Shown piece by piece: positions 17,121-24,670 of a stretch of 64,000 nucleotides of DNA (position 1 is the stretch's first letter; each line of letters opens with the position of its first letter). Position numbers and translations under genes: made by a program. The DNA is from an uncultured Methanomicrobiales archaeon. Lineage in GTDB: Archaea; Thermoplasmatota; Thermoplasmata; Methanomassiliicoccales; Methanomethylophilaceae. The notes beneath the pieces are model-generated. The model saw nothing but the letters and a program-made list of their open reading frames with translations. It did not search any database and was not told where the DNA came from. The stretch is taken from the NCBI GenBank assembly GCA_937892275.1, contig CALAVG010000232.1:1-64000 (forward strand), in the 5' to 3' direction.

Positions 17121-18194
17121 ATGAGAGGAGAACTGTCAGACGGATTCGTGATCGTTAGGGACCAGACGGACGGCAACCACCTATACGGCAAGGGCAACTA
17201 CGGTTATCCGCGCAGCGGAGGCGGTGTGGATCTGGATCTCCTAGAGGCATGTCTCCTCACCGAACTGGGGAAGTTGGATGTCTTCGACGGGAAGAAGAAG
17301 CTCTCGTTCGAGAACATGTTCAGATTATCCTCGGAGCTCATCGACGGTTTCGATATCATCTACATCGTCTACAGGGACATCCGTCTCGGAAGGGGTCTCG
17401 TCGTTAAACAGGAAACCGGGAACTACGACCTTTCCGTGTTCGGAGCGGGCAAGAGGCAGTCCAATTCCCGTCCAGCATACATGCTCAGGGCCGTATCCGA
17501 AAGGAGCCTCCTCGACGCTTCCGAATCCCTCGAAGGGACCAAGGAGACCAACGAGAGGAGGAAGAACCTGCTCTACGGTGTCGTCGATGAGGAAGGCGAC
17601 GTCACATACTACAAGCTGCATGTGAAGGATCCCGCAGGGAAGGTGTTCCCCACGGATGTCAAGGGACATGCGGACGGAGTACTGGTAAGTGACCGTGTAT
17701 TCATATTCGATCAGTCTCAGAGCGGATTCCTGCACGATTACGGATTCTTCGGGAAGCTCATCAACGGAATCTATCAGCTGTCATTGGTCGAGGCCTGCTA
17801 TCTCATCGGAAAGGGAAAGCTGACCGTGAAGGACATGGACGGCAAGGAACTGGACTACGACGATCTGTTCGAGTACGGTTTCAACGAGCAGGACGAGTTC
17901 GAGGACCGTCTGAAGGTGTACACCGATCTGAGGGAGAGAGGACTGGTCATAAAGGCCGGTTTCAAGTTCGGTACCCATTTCAGGGTTTATCAGGACGATC
18001 CGGACTACTGTCATGCAAGATTCCTGGTGCATGCGGTGCCCTATGAGATAACCAAGATGTGGCCTGACATCTCGAGGACAGTCAGACTGTCGGGCGGAGT
18101 CAAGAAGGAGATCCTCTTCGCCATGGTCAAAGGGAACTCCATACAGTACCTGGAGTTCGAATGGTACAAGCCTGGTCTTATCCCTGGAAAGTGA
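17121..18194 (+). CDS. endA: tRNA-splicing endonuclease EndA
   Basis: Cleaves bulge-helix-bulge motifs to remove introns from tRNA. 357 residues, so this is the duplicated form that works as a homodimer, with a degenerate N-terminal repeat (about 1-170) and a catalytic C-terminal repeat. Active-site residues visible in the second repeat: GFKFGTHFRVY (His and the preceding Tyr/Phe region, about 293-303) and the Lys of GGVKKEILFAM (about 332). A TATA box (CTTATAGT) lies about 25 nt before the ATG, so the mRNA is probably leaderless. Confidence 0.93.
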   Translation: MRGELSDGFVIVRDQTDGNHLYGKGNYGYPRSGGGVDLDLLEACLLTELGKLDVFDGKKKLSFENMFRLSSELIDGFDIIYIVYRDIRLGRGLVVKQETGNYDLSVFGAGKRQSNSRPAYMLRAVSERSLLDASESLEGTKETNERRKNLLYGVVDEEGDVTYYKLHVKDPAGKVFPTDVKGHADGVLVSDRVFIFDQSQSGFLHDYGFFGKLINGIYQLSLVEACYLIGKGKLTVKDMDGKELDYDDLFEYGFNEQDEFEDRLKVYTDLRERGLVIKAGFKFGTHFRVYQDDPDYCHARFLVHAVPYEITKMWPDISRTVRLSGGVKKEILFAMVKGNSIQYLEFEWYKPGLIPGK

Positions 18195-18200
18195 ATACTA

Positions 18201-18227
18201 ATAACACTTTTTAAAAATTCATGTTAC
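18201..18227. promoter_or_regulatory. Copy of an inverted-repeat operator-like motif
   Basis: ATAACAC-N13-ATGTTAC with a TATA-like centre (TTTTTAAAAATTC). The same arms, spacer length and spacer sequence occur at 22632-22658 and 22719-22745 in front of iron-transport genes. Here it lies between the convergent ends of endA and the 18249 gene, with no obvious gene to control. Confidence 0.4.
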
Positions 18228-18248
18228 TAATAATCCAACAGTGCCAGA

Positions 18249-18563
18249 TCATTCATCTTCTGGTCCATCGAACCCGTAACGGAGGAGCTCATTGTACTTT
18301 GCGTTGGCCTCTTCGCTACGCTTCTTGTACCTCCACGTATCGATCTCCGCGCGTATTGCGAGCATCTCGTCGACGATGGTCTCCGGATCCCGCGGTCTTG
18401 CCTGAAGCAGATAGGATCTCATGCGGTCCATCGCTTTCGGTGCACCGAGGCCCTTGGCGATTTCATAACCGAACTCTTCGGGGAATCCTAGGTCGAATAT
18501 AGTCCTCACCAATCTGTCCTTGGTAGAGTTCCAAATCTCCTGGGATTCCGTAGTCATGGTCAT
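18249..18563 (-). CDS. Hypothetical protein, 104 residues
   Basis: Soluble, charged, mostly helical protein (QEIWNSTKDRLVRTIFDLGF... to ...WRYKKRSEEANAKYNELLRYG). No motif that I recognise. Codon use is like that of its neighbours and the start has the context ACCATGACTAC. It runs convergent to endA and upstream of the ferredoxin gene on the same strand. Function unknown. Confidence 0.65.
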   Translation of the reverse strand: MTMTTESQEIWNSTKDRLVRTIFDLGFPEEFGYEIAKGLGAPKAMDRMRSYLLQARPRDPETIVDEMLAIRAEIDTWRYKKRSEEANAKYNELLRYGFDGPEDE

Positions 18564-18667
18564 CGTTGTGAATATCGATAGAGCCGTATTACAGAATATC
18601 GATGATGTGACGAAAATGAGGGGTAAGTGGTTTCTTCAATGCGACCCGGGGGAGCCGTATTCTATCT

Positions 18668-18829
18668 TCACTCGATGGCACCGGCAGGGCACTCGTCGAT
18701 GCATGCTCCGCACTCTGTGCAGACGCTAGCGTCGATTACAGCGATATCGCCGATGGTGATTGCTCCGGAGGGGCATGCGTCTGAGCATGCTCCGCATGCG
18801 ACGCACTCAGATTCGATGACTTTAGGCAT
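18668..18829 (-). CDS. 2[4Fe-4S] ferredoxin
   Basis: 53-residue electron carrier. Two classical clusters: CVACGACSDAC-P (Cys9, 12, 15, 19) and CTECGACIDEC-P (Cys37, 40, 43, 47), the clostridial ferredoxin layout with nothing else attached. The ATG is preceded by GAGGTTA, and a TATA-like ATATTAAATATT lies upstream (about 18865-18880). In a methanogen such ferredoxins carry low-potential electrons between hydrogenases, reductases and dehydrogenases; the partner cannot be told from the neighbours. Confidence 0.95.
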   Translation of the reverse strand: MPKVIESECVACGACSDACPSGAITIGDIAVIDASVCTECGACIDECPAGAIE

Positions 18830-18976
18830 TTAATTAACCTCGTTAATTCACATTTCTTACCGAATATTTAATATATGTCCTGATAAGAAAAGCTAAATTC
18901 CTTTAGCCATGACTAAAAGTAGTGTTGTTCTCTGAATATTATAAGGTGTGGGGGTGTTGGCCCCCAGGTTTCACAT

Positions 18977-19240
18977 TCACTCCTTCTTCTCTTCTTCGGC
19001 TAAAGCTTCCTTTGCCTTGCTGAGGGTCTTGGAGATCCAGTACGTCATGATGACGGCCAGGATTGTCACGATGATCGCGTACACGAGGTTACCCCAGATT
19101 GTATCATCTTCGTTGGGGAAGATCAATGCAACCAGGTCCTTGATGGTCTCGTTCCATGCCAGAGCGGCGACGAGTCCGAACGCGGCGGTGATCAGGGCGG
19201 CGAATGTCTCAAGTAGCTGAACTTTGAGTGCTCCTGCCAT
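18977..19240 (-). CDS. DUF5654-type small membrane protein
   Basis: 87 residues, two transmembrane helices (about 8-30 and 48-70) and a charged C-terminal tail rich in Lys/Glu. The pattern LETFAALITAAFGLVAALAWNE-x-I matches an archaeal family of unknown function that I know as DUF5654. A hairpin-like GGGGGTGTTGGCCCCC sequence lies just downstream. Stand-alone gene. Confidence 0.75.
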   Translation of the reverse strand: MAGALKVQLLETFAALITAAFGLVAALAWNETIKDLVALIFPNEDDTIWGNLVYAIIVTILAVIMTYWISKTLSKAKEALAEEEKKE

Positions 19241-19376
19241 GTTTTCGCAATCACTGTGTCAGTTATTTAAAATGTGACGAAATTGCCGCTCAATTCTTTG
19301 GATCCTGCTCGTAAGGCTAGCGTAATCAGGGATAGATGAAATCAGTGATTTAAGGATCAGAGAAGTTCGAAAATAG

Positions 19377-19394
19377 AAGGGCCGTGAGGCCCTT
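19377..19394 (-). terminator. Terminator of tfb
   Basis: AAGGGCC-N4-GGCCCTT hairpin 10 nt after the tfb stop, followed in the direction of transcription by CTATTTTC. Confidence 0.7.
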
Positions 19395-19403
19395 AAATTG
19401 TTA

Positions 19404-20336
19404 TCAGAGCTGGATCTCGATACCGAGTTTCTCGGTGAGTTCCTTGTACCTGTTCCTGATGGTGACCTCGGTCACTCCGGCGACATCGGCGACCTCTCTC
19501 TGAGTCCTGCGCTCGTTGCACATGATCGACGAGATGTAGATCGCTGCTGCGGCCACACCAGTGGGTCCCCTTCCAGAGGTGAGTTCCTTCTCGGATGCGT
19601 CCTTGAGGATTTCGGCGGCCTTGGTCTGGACCTCTCCGCTCAATTTGAGTTCGGAGCAGAACCTCTGGACGTAGTCCTGGGGCTTGGTGGGCATCAGCTT
19701 CAGCTTCAGCTCGCGGGTCATGAACCTGTAGGTCCTTCCGATCTCCTTCCTTCCGACACGGCTGCTGTTCCCGATCTCGTCGAGAGTCCTGGGCACTCCG
19801 CACTGCCTGCACGCAGCGTAAAGGGATGCCGCTACGACTCCCTCGATGGACCTTCCTCTGATCAGGTTCTTGTTGACCGCTTTCCTGTAGATCATGGCAG
19901 CGGTCTCCCTGACGTTCCTGGGAAGCCCCATTGCGGATGCCATCCTGTCGAGTTCCGAAAGGGCGAATGCCAGGTTCCTCTCGGTCGCATTGGATACACG
20001 GATTCTTCTCTGCCATTTCCTCAGCCTGTAAAGCTGGGCTCTGTTCCTGGTGGGGATGCTCTTACCGTAAGAGTCCTTGTTCTTCCACGAGATCTCGGTG
20101 GATAGTCCCTTGTCGTGGATGGTATATGTCATAGGCGCACCGGTACGTGCCCTCTTCTCTCCCTGTTCCACATCGAAGGCCCTCCACTCGGGTCCCTGAT
20201 CGATGAATTGATCATCGAGGACCAGTCCGCAATCCTCGCACAGGAGCTCTCCCCTTTCGTAGTCACGAACAAGGTGATGGCTGCCGCACTCTGGACATAC
20301 CTCGACTTCTTCTGCTCCTTCCTTTGTCTTTACCAT
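19404..20336 (-). CDS. tfb: Transcription initiation factor IIB (TFB)
   Basis: Archaeal basal factor that bridges TBP-DNA and RNA polymerase. 310 residues: N-terminal zinc ribbon (CPECGSHH...CEDCGLV, about 14-37), B-reader/linker ([15 protein letters not shown], about 54-70), then two cyclin folds (about 118-205 and 215-300) ending in a helix-turn-helix that reads the BRE ([21 protein letters not shown]). GAGGGGG lies about 8 nt before the ATG. The gene start overlaps the end of gar1 by 74 nt. Confidence 0.97.
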   Translation of the reverse strand: MVKTKEGAEEVEVCPECGSHHLVRDYERGELLCEDCGLVLDDQFIDQGPEWRAFDVEQGEKRARTGAPMTYTIHDKGLSTEISWKNKDSYGKSIPTRNRAQLYRLRKWQRRIRVSNATERNLAFALSELDRMASAMGLPRNVRETAAMIYRKAVNKNLIRGRSIEGVVAASLYAACRQCGVPRTLDEIGNSSRVGRKEIGRTYRFMTRELKLKLMPTKPQDYVQRFCSELKLSGEVQTKAAEILKDASEKELTSGRGPTGVAAAAIYISSIMCNERRTQREVADVAGVTEVTIRNRYKELTEKLGIEIQL

Positions 20337-20622
20337 GTTTGTTTCCCCCTCTGGTATAAAGGTCGGTTCCTATTATCCCGTCAGTAGCCACAGTTTTGAT
20401 CTCTATCGATGCATAAGGTCCAGAAACTGGTCCGAACACTCTCTTTATGATGCCGATCTTGTTCTGATTGGCATCGAATACAGGCTCTCCGATATCCGGG
20501 GCTTCGGGGCACTGGACGATCAATCTGCCGTCCGTTGTAATCTCCTTCACATTTCCCAGAAAATCCATGAGCCTATTCCGCCACTGTGGGTACTGAACCC
20601 AATGGTTGTTCATTATACTCAC
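20263..20622 (-). CDS. gar1: H/ACA RNP protein Gar1
   Basis: Small beta-barrel subunit of the H/ACA ribonucleoprotein that makes pseudouridine in rRNA, binding Cbf5. Core: [33 protein letters not shown]... with the [18 protein letters not shown] motif (about 22-80). The first 18 residues are not typical; ATG 20568 (MDFLGNVKE) is a plausible shorter start, and the MNNHW start at 20613 has AGGTGAG before it. The basic C-terminal tail overlaps tfb by 74 nt in another frame. The gar1-tfb pair is common in Euryarchaeota. Confidence 0.85.
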   Translation of the reverse strand: MSIMNNHWVQYPQWRNRLMDFLGNVKEITTDGRLIVQCPEAPDIGEPVFDANQNKIGIIKRVFGPVSGPYASIEIKTVATDGIIGTDLYTRGGNKHGKDKGRSRRSRGMSRVRQPSPCS

Positions 20623-20640
20623 CTATTATTTAAAAGATTG

Positions 20641-20924
20641 GCTACACTTTATATGGTAGCACGAATTTTCTACTTATTTTAATATTTAAATAATGGTCAC
20701 TATTTCCTAACTGCTGGATGGATAATCGTTGGTTGTTAGTTGGCCTTGCTTTCCAAAGGAAACCGAGGTGTCCGTGGAACGGTTCTGCAACCGCCGAGTA
20801 ACGGCCGGATCCGCGTGGATATTTTCGTATGTCCAGCGTCTCGATTTAATAATTAATAAATAGATGGCAGTTTCTTCAAGTAGTAGTTTATCCCGTCTGA
20901 CGGGACTAAAAACGGAGTGAAAAC
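20641..20924 (+). ncRNA. Structured leader or small RNA upstream of a membrane protein gene
   Basis: No convincing ORF in 284 nt. The GC-richer middle (20711-20850) folds into hairpins: CCT..TTTCC-AAA-GGAAA..AGG (20744-20768) and CGGTT-CTGC-AACCG (20780-20793), enclosed by possible CTGGA/TCCAG pairing (about 20714 and 20842). A third hairpin, TCCCGT-CTG-ACGGGA (20891-20905), lies 20 nt before the start codon of the next gene. A half-copy of the operator-like motif GTAGCACGAAT is at 20656-20666. It could be a 5' UTR regulator or an independent RNA. Confidence 0.4.
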
Positions 20925-21239
20925 ATGGCACTAGAAATCTGGTCGGTCGAGTTCTTAAGTCTCGTCATACTGGCATTCGGCATTGTCATGCTTCTCGCTG
21001 GAGCCCTTGCTGCCGGTTTCGGACACGGCAAGGCCAAAGGATACGGCGGTCTGATGTGCGTCATCGGAGTCGTCCTTATCGGTATCCTCATCTGGCTCTG
21101 TGGCTACAGCGACATATCGGCCTTCAACGCAGTTTCGTTGTGGGACGTGTTCATGGACGGAATCATCAACTTGCTTGGTATCCTCGTCGGAGCATTGATT
21201 GCTGTCGGTATCTTCCTCGTGGTCGTTCTCAAGAGCTGA
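20925..21239 (+). CDS. Small membrane protein, three helices
   Basis: 104 residues with three hydrophobic helices (about 10-32, 38-58 and 78-102) and short loops; the first contains a Gly-rich AGALAAGFGHG segment. GGAGTG lies 7 nt before the ATG. I do not recognise the family. The unusually structured 5' region suggests its expression is controlled at the RNA level. Confidence 0.75.
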   Translation: MALEIWSVEFLSLVILAFGIVMLLAGALAAGFGHGKAKGYGGLMCVIGVVLIGILIWLCGYSDISAFNAVSLWDVFMDGIINLLGILVGALIAVGIFLVVVLKS

Positions 21240-21400
21240 TCGGGGGAAATATCCAAAACACCTTTCATCAACCCTCTTCCTTTTGATAATCATTGCAAGA
21301 TCCGTACTGCTGGCTATGTTTATCCCAAGAGTGTAGCGGTCGTAAGGAAAAGAGAGAAGATGAGAGCCTGACCACCCTCGATATGCGATCAGCACATCTG

Positions 21401-21622
21401 CTACTGCTTCAGGTTGAACGTGCAGCATTGAACCTTGGAGGACACGATGACGCCGTTCTCCCAAAGGCGCATGAGCAGAGGTTTGACCGAAGCTATGTAT
21501 TCCAGATATGTCGGATTGTCCTTGAACTCCTCGGGACAGAGTTTCTTGATGATAGCACGGGTGCAGATCATCGGATTCTCGCGTACGACTCCGAGCAGCT
21601 CTTCCTCGGTAATCTGTTGCAT
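21401..21622 (-). CDS. Hypothetical protein, 73 residues, possible winged helix
   Basis: Small protein starting MQQITEEELLGVVRENPMIC and ending in a beta-hairpin-like LWENGVIVSSKVQCCTFNL. The helix-helix-beta order resembles a single winged-helix domain; this is a guess. A TATA-like TTTTAAAC lies about 27 nt before the ATG with no ribosome-binding site, consistent with a leaderless mRNA. Function unknown. Confidence 0.6.
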   Translation of the reverse strand: MQQITEEELLGVVRENPMICTRAIIKKLCPEEFKDNPTYLEYIASVKPLLMRLWENGVIVSSKVQCCTFNLKQ

Positions 21623-21695
21623 GAGGAAATCAGCTGATTGCTAGTTTAAAATGAGGTAGGAAAAAGAAGGGTTTGGGGTTGGCAGAGAGGATCAA

Positions 21696-21953
21696 TCAGT
21701 TGCCCTGACTGATCATCTCAAGCTGGCTCATGACCTGATAGATCAACGTCCTTCCGTGCATGGGGATGTTGGGGTCGTTCGCCAGGTCGTCAAGGATGAC
21801 GATCGCACCGGTAGCGCGGACATCCATGGGTTCCTTCGTGTCGAGGAGCCTGGTCTTTGCGTCGGTTGCGCCCTTCCTGATGTTTCTGGGGATGGATGTG
21901 TCTTCTGCGAGCATATCGAGAACGTCTGTTATTTGTTTGACTTTGTCGGCCAT
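21696..21953 (-). CDS. UPF0147 family protein
   Basis: 85 residues from ATG 21953 (MADKVKQITDVLDMLAEDTS...). The pattern DTSIPRNIRKGATDAKTRLL... and DDLANDPNIPMHGRTLIYQVMSQLE is that of the archaeal UPF0147 family, all-helical, function unknown. GGTGG lies 6 nt before the ATG; an in-frame GTG 9 nt upstream is less likely. It lies 17 nt downstream of a 56-residue ORF on the same strand and is probably cotranscribed. Confidence 0.88.
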   Translation of the reverse strand: MADKVKQITDVLDMLAEDTSIPRNIRKGATDAKTRLLDTKEPMDVRATGAIVILDDLANDPNIPMHGRTLIYQVMSQLEMISQGN

Positions 21954-21970
21954 GTTAACCACCGTTAGTA

Positions 21971-22141
21971 TCAGAAGGTCTCGAACTCTTCCTGCAGATC
22001 CTGGACCATCTGGTCGAGGACTTCCTCGAAGTTCATCGATTTGTATTCTCTGACGCCGCCGAGATCGCTCTGGATCCTTACGACAAAATCATTGTTCTCT
22101 TTCACAAGTTCTACGTTGCACAGAATCTCTTCCATTGCCAT
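21971..22141 (-). CDS. Hypothetical protein, 56 residues
   Basis: Small acidic protein (MAMEEILCNVELVKENNDFV ... EFETF). It has a predicted beta-hairpin then a helix rich in Glu/Asp. GGGGGTA directly precedes the ATG, and it lies just upstream of the UPF0147 gene, so the two form an operon. Function unknown. Too short for ordinary ORF cutoffs. Confidence 0.72.
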   Translation of the reverse strand: MAMEEILCNVELVKENNDFVVRIQSDLGGVREYKSMNFEEVLDQMVQDLQEEFETF

Positions 22142-22264
22142 TACCCCCGTAGGATTAGATGTGGCGTAAAAATATTACATATATATCGTTGGCGGTCGAA
22201 TCTTAGATTCATTCCCGGTGTGAGGAGGAAAATGTTCCAGACGGATGACCGGAGTTCTGGAACA

Positions 22265-22627
22265 TCATCTGTCTAGCCCCGGATCGTTGTTCTCGTCCGC
22301 ATGATAGATGATGTATGGTCTTCCGCTGACCTCCGTCACATCGGTATCCATGCCGTATACGTTCCTGATGTTCTCCTCGGTTATGACCTCTGCAGCCTTG
22401 CTGTCGGCACCGATGACTCCCTTAGATAGGAGTATCAGACGATCTGCGAACCTCGAGGTGATGTTCAGGTCGTGGCAGATGACAAGGATGACCTTCATTC
22501 CAGGCCTCACAGCGTCATCCGGGATGACCTGGGGCCCGCCGTGCACGCGGCCGATCTTGCCGATCCAGACCTCATGGCCGTAGATCTGGCGGCCGTATCT
22601 CCTGAATGTCTCTGGATCCATCGCCAT
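22265..22627 (-). pseudogene. Chimeric remnant: methyltransferase-like start fused to ABC ATPase end
   Basis: 120-residue open frame. Residues about 46-120 (VICHDLNITSRFADRLILLS, then a VITEENIRNVYGMD segment) are the C-terminal third of a FepC/BtuD-type ABC ATPase (H-loop onward) and match the layout of the intact ATPase at 23828-24661. Residues 1-45 (DPETFRRYGRQIYGHEVWIG...PDDAVRPGMKV) resemble the N-terminus of a class I SAM methyltransferase. Walker A, signature and Walker B are absent, so it cannot be an ATPase. A deletion joining two neighbouring genes of a lost transporter operon is the simplest reading. Confidence 0.65.
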
Positions 22628-22631
22628 ATCG

Positions 22632-22658
22632 TTATTACTTTTTATAAATTCGTAATAC
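22632..22658. promoter_or_regulatory. Operator-like inverted repeat, left copy in the divergent promoter
   Basis: TTATTAC-N13-GTAATAC, arms matching 6 of 7. The spacer holds a TATA box (TTTATAAA). It lies immediately before the chimeric remnant on the minus strand, so a bound regulator would cover the promoter. Confidence 0.5.
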
Positions 22659-22718
22659 TACTGCGTCTATATTATAGTGATGCCAGCAGAATTAAATGTT
22701 GAATAATTTTTAAATATG

Positions 22719-22745
22719 GTAACACGAATCTTAAAATAGTATTAC
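22719..22745. promoter_or_regulatory. Operator-like inverted repeat, right copy, before the iron ABC operon
   Basis: GTAACAC-N13-GTATTAC, arms matching 6 of 7, spacer GAATCTTAAAATA with a TATA-like CTTAAAATA about 25 nt before the permease ATG. Same spacing and spacer start (GAAT) as the copies at 18201-18227 (read on the minus strand) and 22632-22658. Likely a metal-dependent repressor site; the regulator is not in this window. Confidence 0.5.
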
Positions 22746-22760
22746 TAAGGTTTATGGACG

Positions 22761-23831
22761 ATGAGCGGAGAAGGTCTTGAGCAGAGATCGGATTTCGAGT
22801 CCGAATACCGTAGGATGACCGCCAAAAGATTGGGATTCATTGCGATCTGCGTGGTGGCATGCCTCCTGCTGACGATATATGCGGCCACGGTGGGCTCATA
22901 CCCGCTGACCGCCGAAGAGGTGTTCGACAGCATATTGGACGCGATCCTCATGAGGACGCCTGCCGATGACAGCATCTATCATATCGTGGTAAATCTGAGG
23001 ATGCCTGCCATCGTCACCGCCCTGATATGCGGATTCGGCCTCGCCATCTGCGGCGTGTGCATGCAGAGCATGCTGAAGAACCCGCTCGCCGACCCGTACA
23101 CGATGGGGATATCGTCAGGTGCGGGATTCGGTGCGGCGCTGGCCATAATCCTGGGGATCGAGATAATCGGAGGCGCCGGCATCGTCACCAACGCATTCGT
23201 GTTCTCGCTTCTGCCGGCCCTTGTCATCCTGTTCCTCAGCAAATTCCGCAACGCCACCCCGACGATGATGATCCTGTGTGGTATCGCACTGATGTACCTT
23301 TTCAACGCGGCCACGCAGCTGTTCATGCTCATCGCCGATCCGGAGGACCTGTCGGCCGTCTACAAATGGATGATCGGATCGGTCGACGGGACGGACATGG
23401 GAGAGGCCGCCGTGGTGCTGGCCGTGACCGTACTCGGCACGATTTATGTGCAGATAATGTCCAACCAGCTCAACCTTATGGGGCTCGGGGACGAGAGCGC
23501 GAAGACCCTCGGCGTCGATGTCGAGAGGAAAAGGCTGATGATGCTCATCGTAGTCACACTGGTGGCCGCCACCGTCGTCAGCTTCACCGGTATCATCGGA
23601 TTCATAGGACTGGTCGCCCCCCACATGGTGAGGGCCATAATCGGTACCGACAACAGATATCTGATACCGGCGTCGGGATTCTTCGGAGCGCTGTTGCTTC
23701 TGCTTTCCCATCTGGTGGCCATGACGATAGCTCAGCCCACGATCCTTCCGGTCGGAGTGATAACGTCATGCATCGGCGGGCCGCTGTTCCTGTTCCTCAT
23801 CCTGCGCAACTCGAAGGAGGTGTGGTCATGA
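22761..23831 (+). CDS. FecCD-family ABC permease (iron-siderophore/cobalamin type)
   Basis: Inner-membrane permease of an iron-complex or cobamide importer. 356 residues, about ten transmembrane helices, with family hallmarks LRMPAIVTALICGFGLAICG, NPLADPYTMGISSGAG and the C-terminal GFIGLVAPHMVRAIIG coupling region. First gene of a three-gene operon behind an operator-like repeat; its last codons overlap the ATPase start (ATGA). Confidence 0.94.
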   Translation: MSGEGLEQRSDFESEYRRMTAKRLGFIAICVVACLLLTIYAATVGSYPLTAEEVFDSILDAILMRTPADDSIYHIVVNLRMPAIVTALICGFGLAICGVCMQSMLKNPLADPYTMGISSGAGFGAALAIILGIEIIGGAGIVTNAFVFSLLPALVILFLSKFRNATPTMMILCGIALMYLFNAATQLFMLIADPEDLSAVYKWMIGSVDGTDMGEAAVVLAVTVLGTIYVQIMSNQLNLMGLGDESAKTLGVDVERKRLMMLIVVTLVAATVVSFTGIIGFIGLVAPHMVRAIIGTDNRYLIPASGFFGALLLLLSHLVAMTIAQPTILPVGVITSCIGGPLFLFLILRNSKEVWS

Positions 23832-24661
23832 CCGACGATTCCGACAAGATCTCTCTTCTGCTGCAGCCCCGCCAGAACTGCGAGGAGCCCATCAGCGTCA
23901 GGATCGAGGACATGACCTTCGGATACGACGAGAACAACATCCTCGAGCATATCGACCTCGCCGTGGACCGTCCGGGGCTCCTATGCATCCTGGGTCCGAA
24001 CGGGGTGGGGAAGACGACCATCGTCAAATGCATCAACAAGCTGCTCAAACCCAAGAGCGGGACCGTCTTCGTCAACGGGAAGGATGTGCGCACCATGGGG
24101 CTCCTGGACATAGCCAGGATCATTGCCTTCGTCCCCAATTCGCAGTCCTCCGTCTTCTCGATGACGGTCCCGGAGGCCATACTGATGGGAAGGCATCCCC
24201 GTGCGGGATGGACCACATCGGAACGCGACATCAAGGTGGTCGATGCGGCAATAGACCTGCTGGGTCTACAGGAGTTCTCCAAAAGGGACGTCAGGCAGCT
24301 GAGCGCCGGACAAACCCAGAGGGTCCTGATTGCCCGCGGGCTGGTGCAGGAGCCCGACATACTGATACTCGACGAACCCACATCCAAGCTGGATATCAAG
24401 TACCAGATGGATGTGATGAGGTTCCTGAAGGCATACGCGCGCGACAGGGGCATAATTGTGATAATGGTCTGCCATGACCTCAACATAACCGCCGCCTATG
24501 CGGACCGCGTGGTGCTGATGTACGGGAAGAGGGTGTTCGCCGACGGCTCCCCCCTGGAGGTGCTGACGTCGGAGAACATAAAAACGGTTTACAATGTGGA
24601 TGCCGAGATCTCCGTCAGGGACGGCATCCCTCGGATCCATCTGATACCCAGATACGATTGA
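23828..24661 (+). CDS. ABC transporter ATP-binding protein, FepC/BtuD type
   Basis: Cytoplasmic ATPase for the FecCD permease, 277 residues. Walker A GPNGVGKTT (about 55-63), Q-loop in FVPNSQSS, signature LSAGQTQRVLIARGL, Walker B ILILDEPTS, H-loop MVCHDLNI. The signature is LSAGQ rather than LSGGQ. The frame is open far upstream inside the permease gene, but the ATG at 23828 overlapping the permease stop is the start. It contains a C-terminal region like that of the remnant at 22265-22627. Confidence 0.95.
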   Translation: MTDDSDKISLLLQPRQNCEEPISVRIEDMTFGYDENNILEHIDLAVDRPGLLCILGPNGVGKTTIVKCINKLLKPKSGTVFVNGKDVRTMGLLDIARIIAFVPNSQSSVFSMTVPEAILMGRHPRAGWTTSERDIKVVDAAIDLLGLQEFSKRDVRQLSAGQTQRVLIARGLVQEPDILILDEPTSKLDIKYQMDVMRFLKAYARDRGIIVIMVCHDLNITAAYADRVVLMYGKRVFADGSPLEVLTSENIKTVYNVDAEISVRDGIPRIHLIPRYD

Positions 24662-24670
24662 GTGATTCCA

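Noticed and set aside
18627..18833. 68-residue plus-strand ORF over the ferredoxin locus
   Set aside because: The minus strand encodes a textbook 53-residue two-cluster ferredoxin at the same place.
20707..20931. 74-residue minus-strand ORF in the structured leader region
   Set aside because: No ribosome-binding site, odd composition, covers hairpins; better explained as an RNA leader of the opposite gene.
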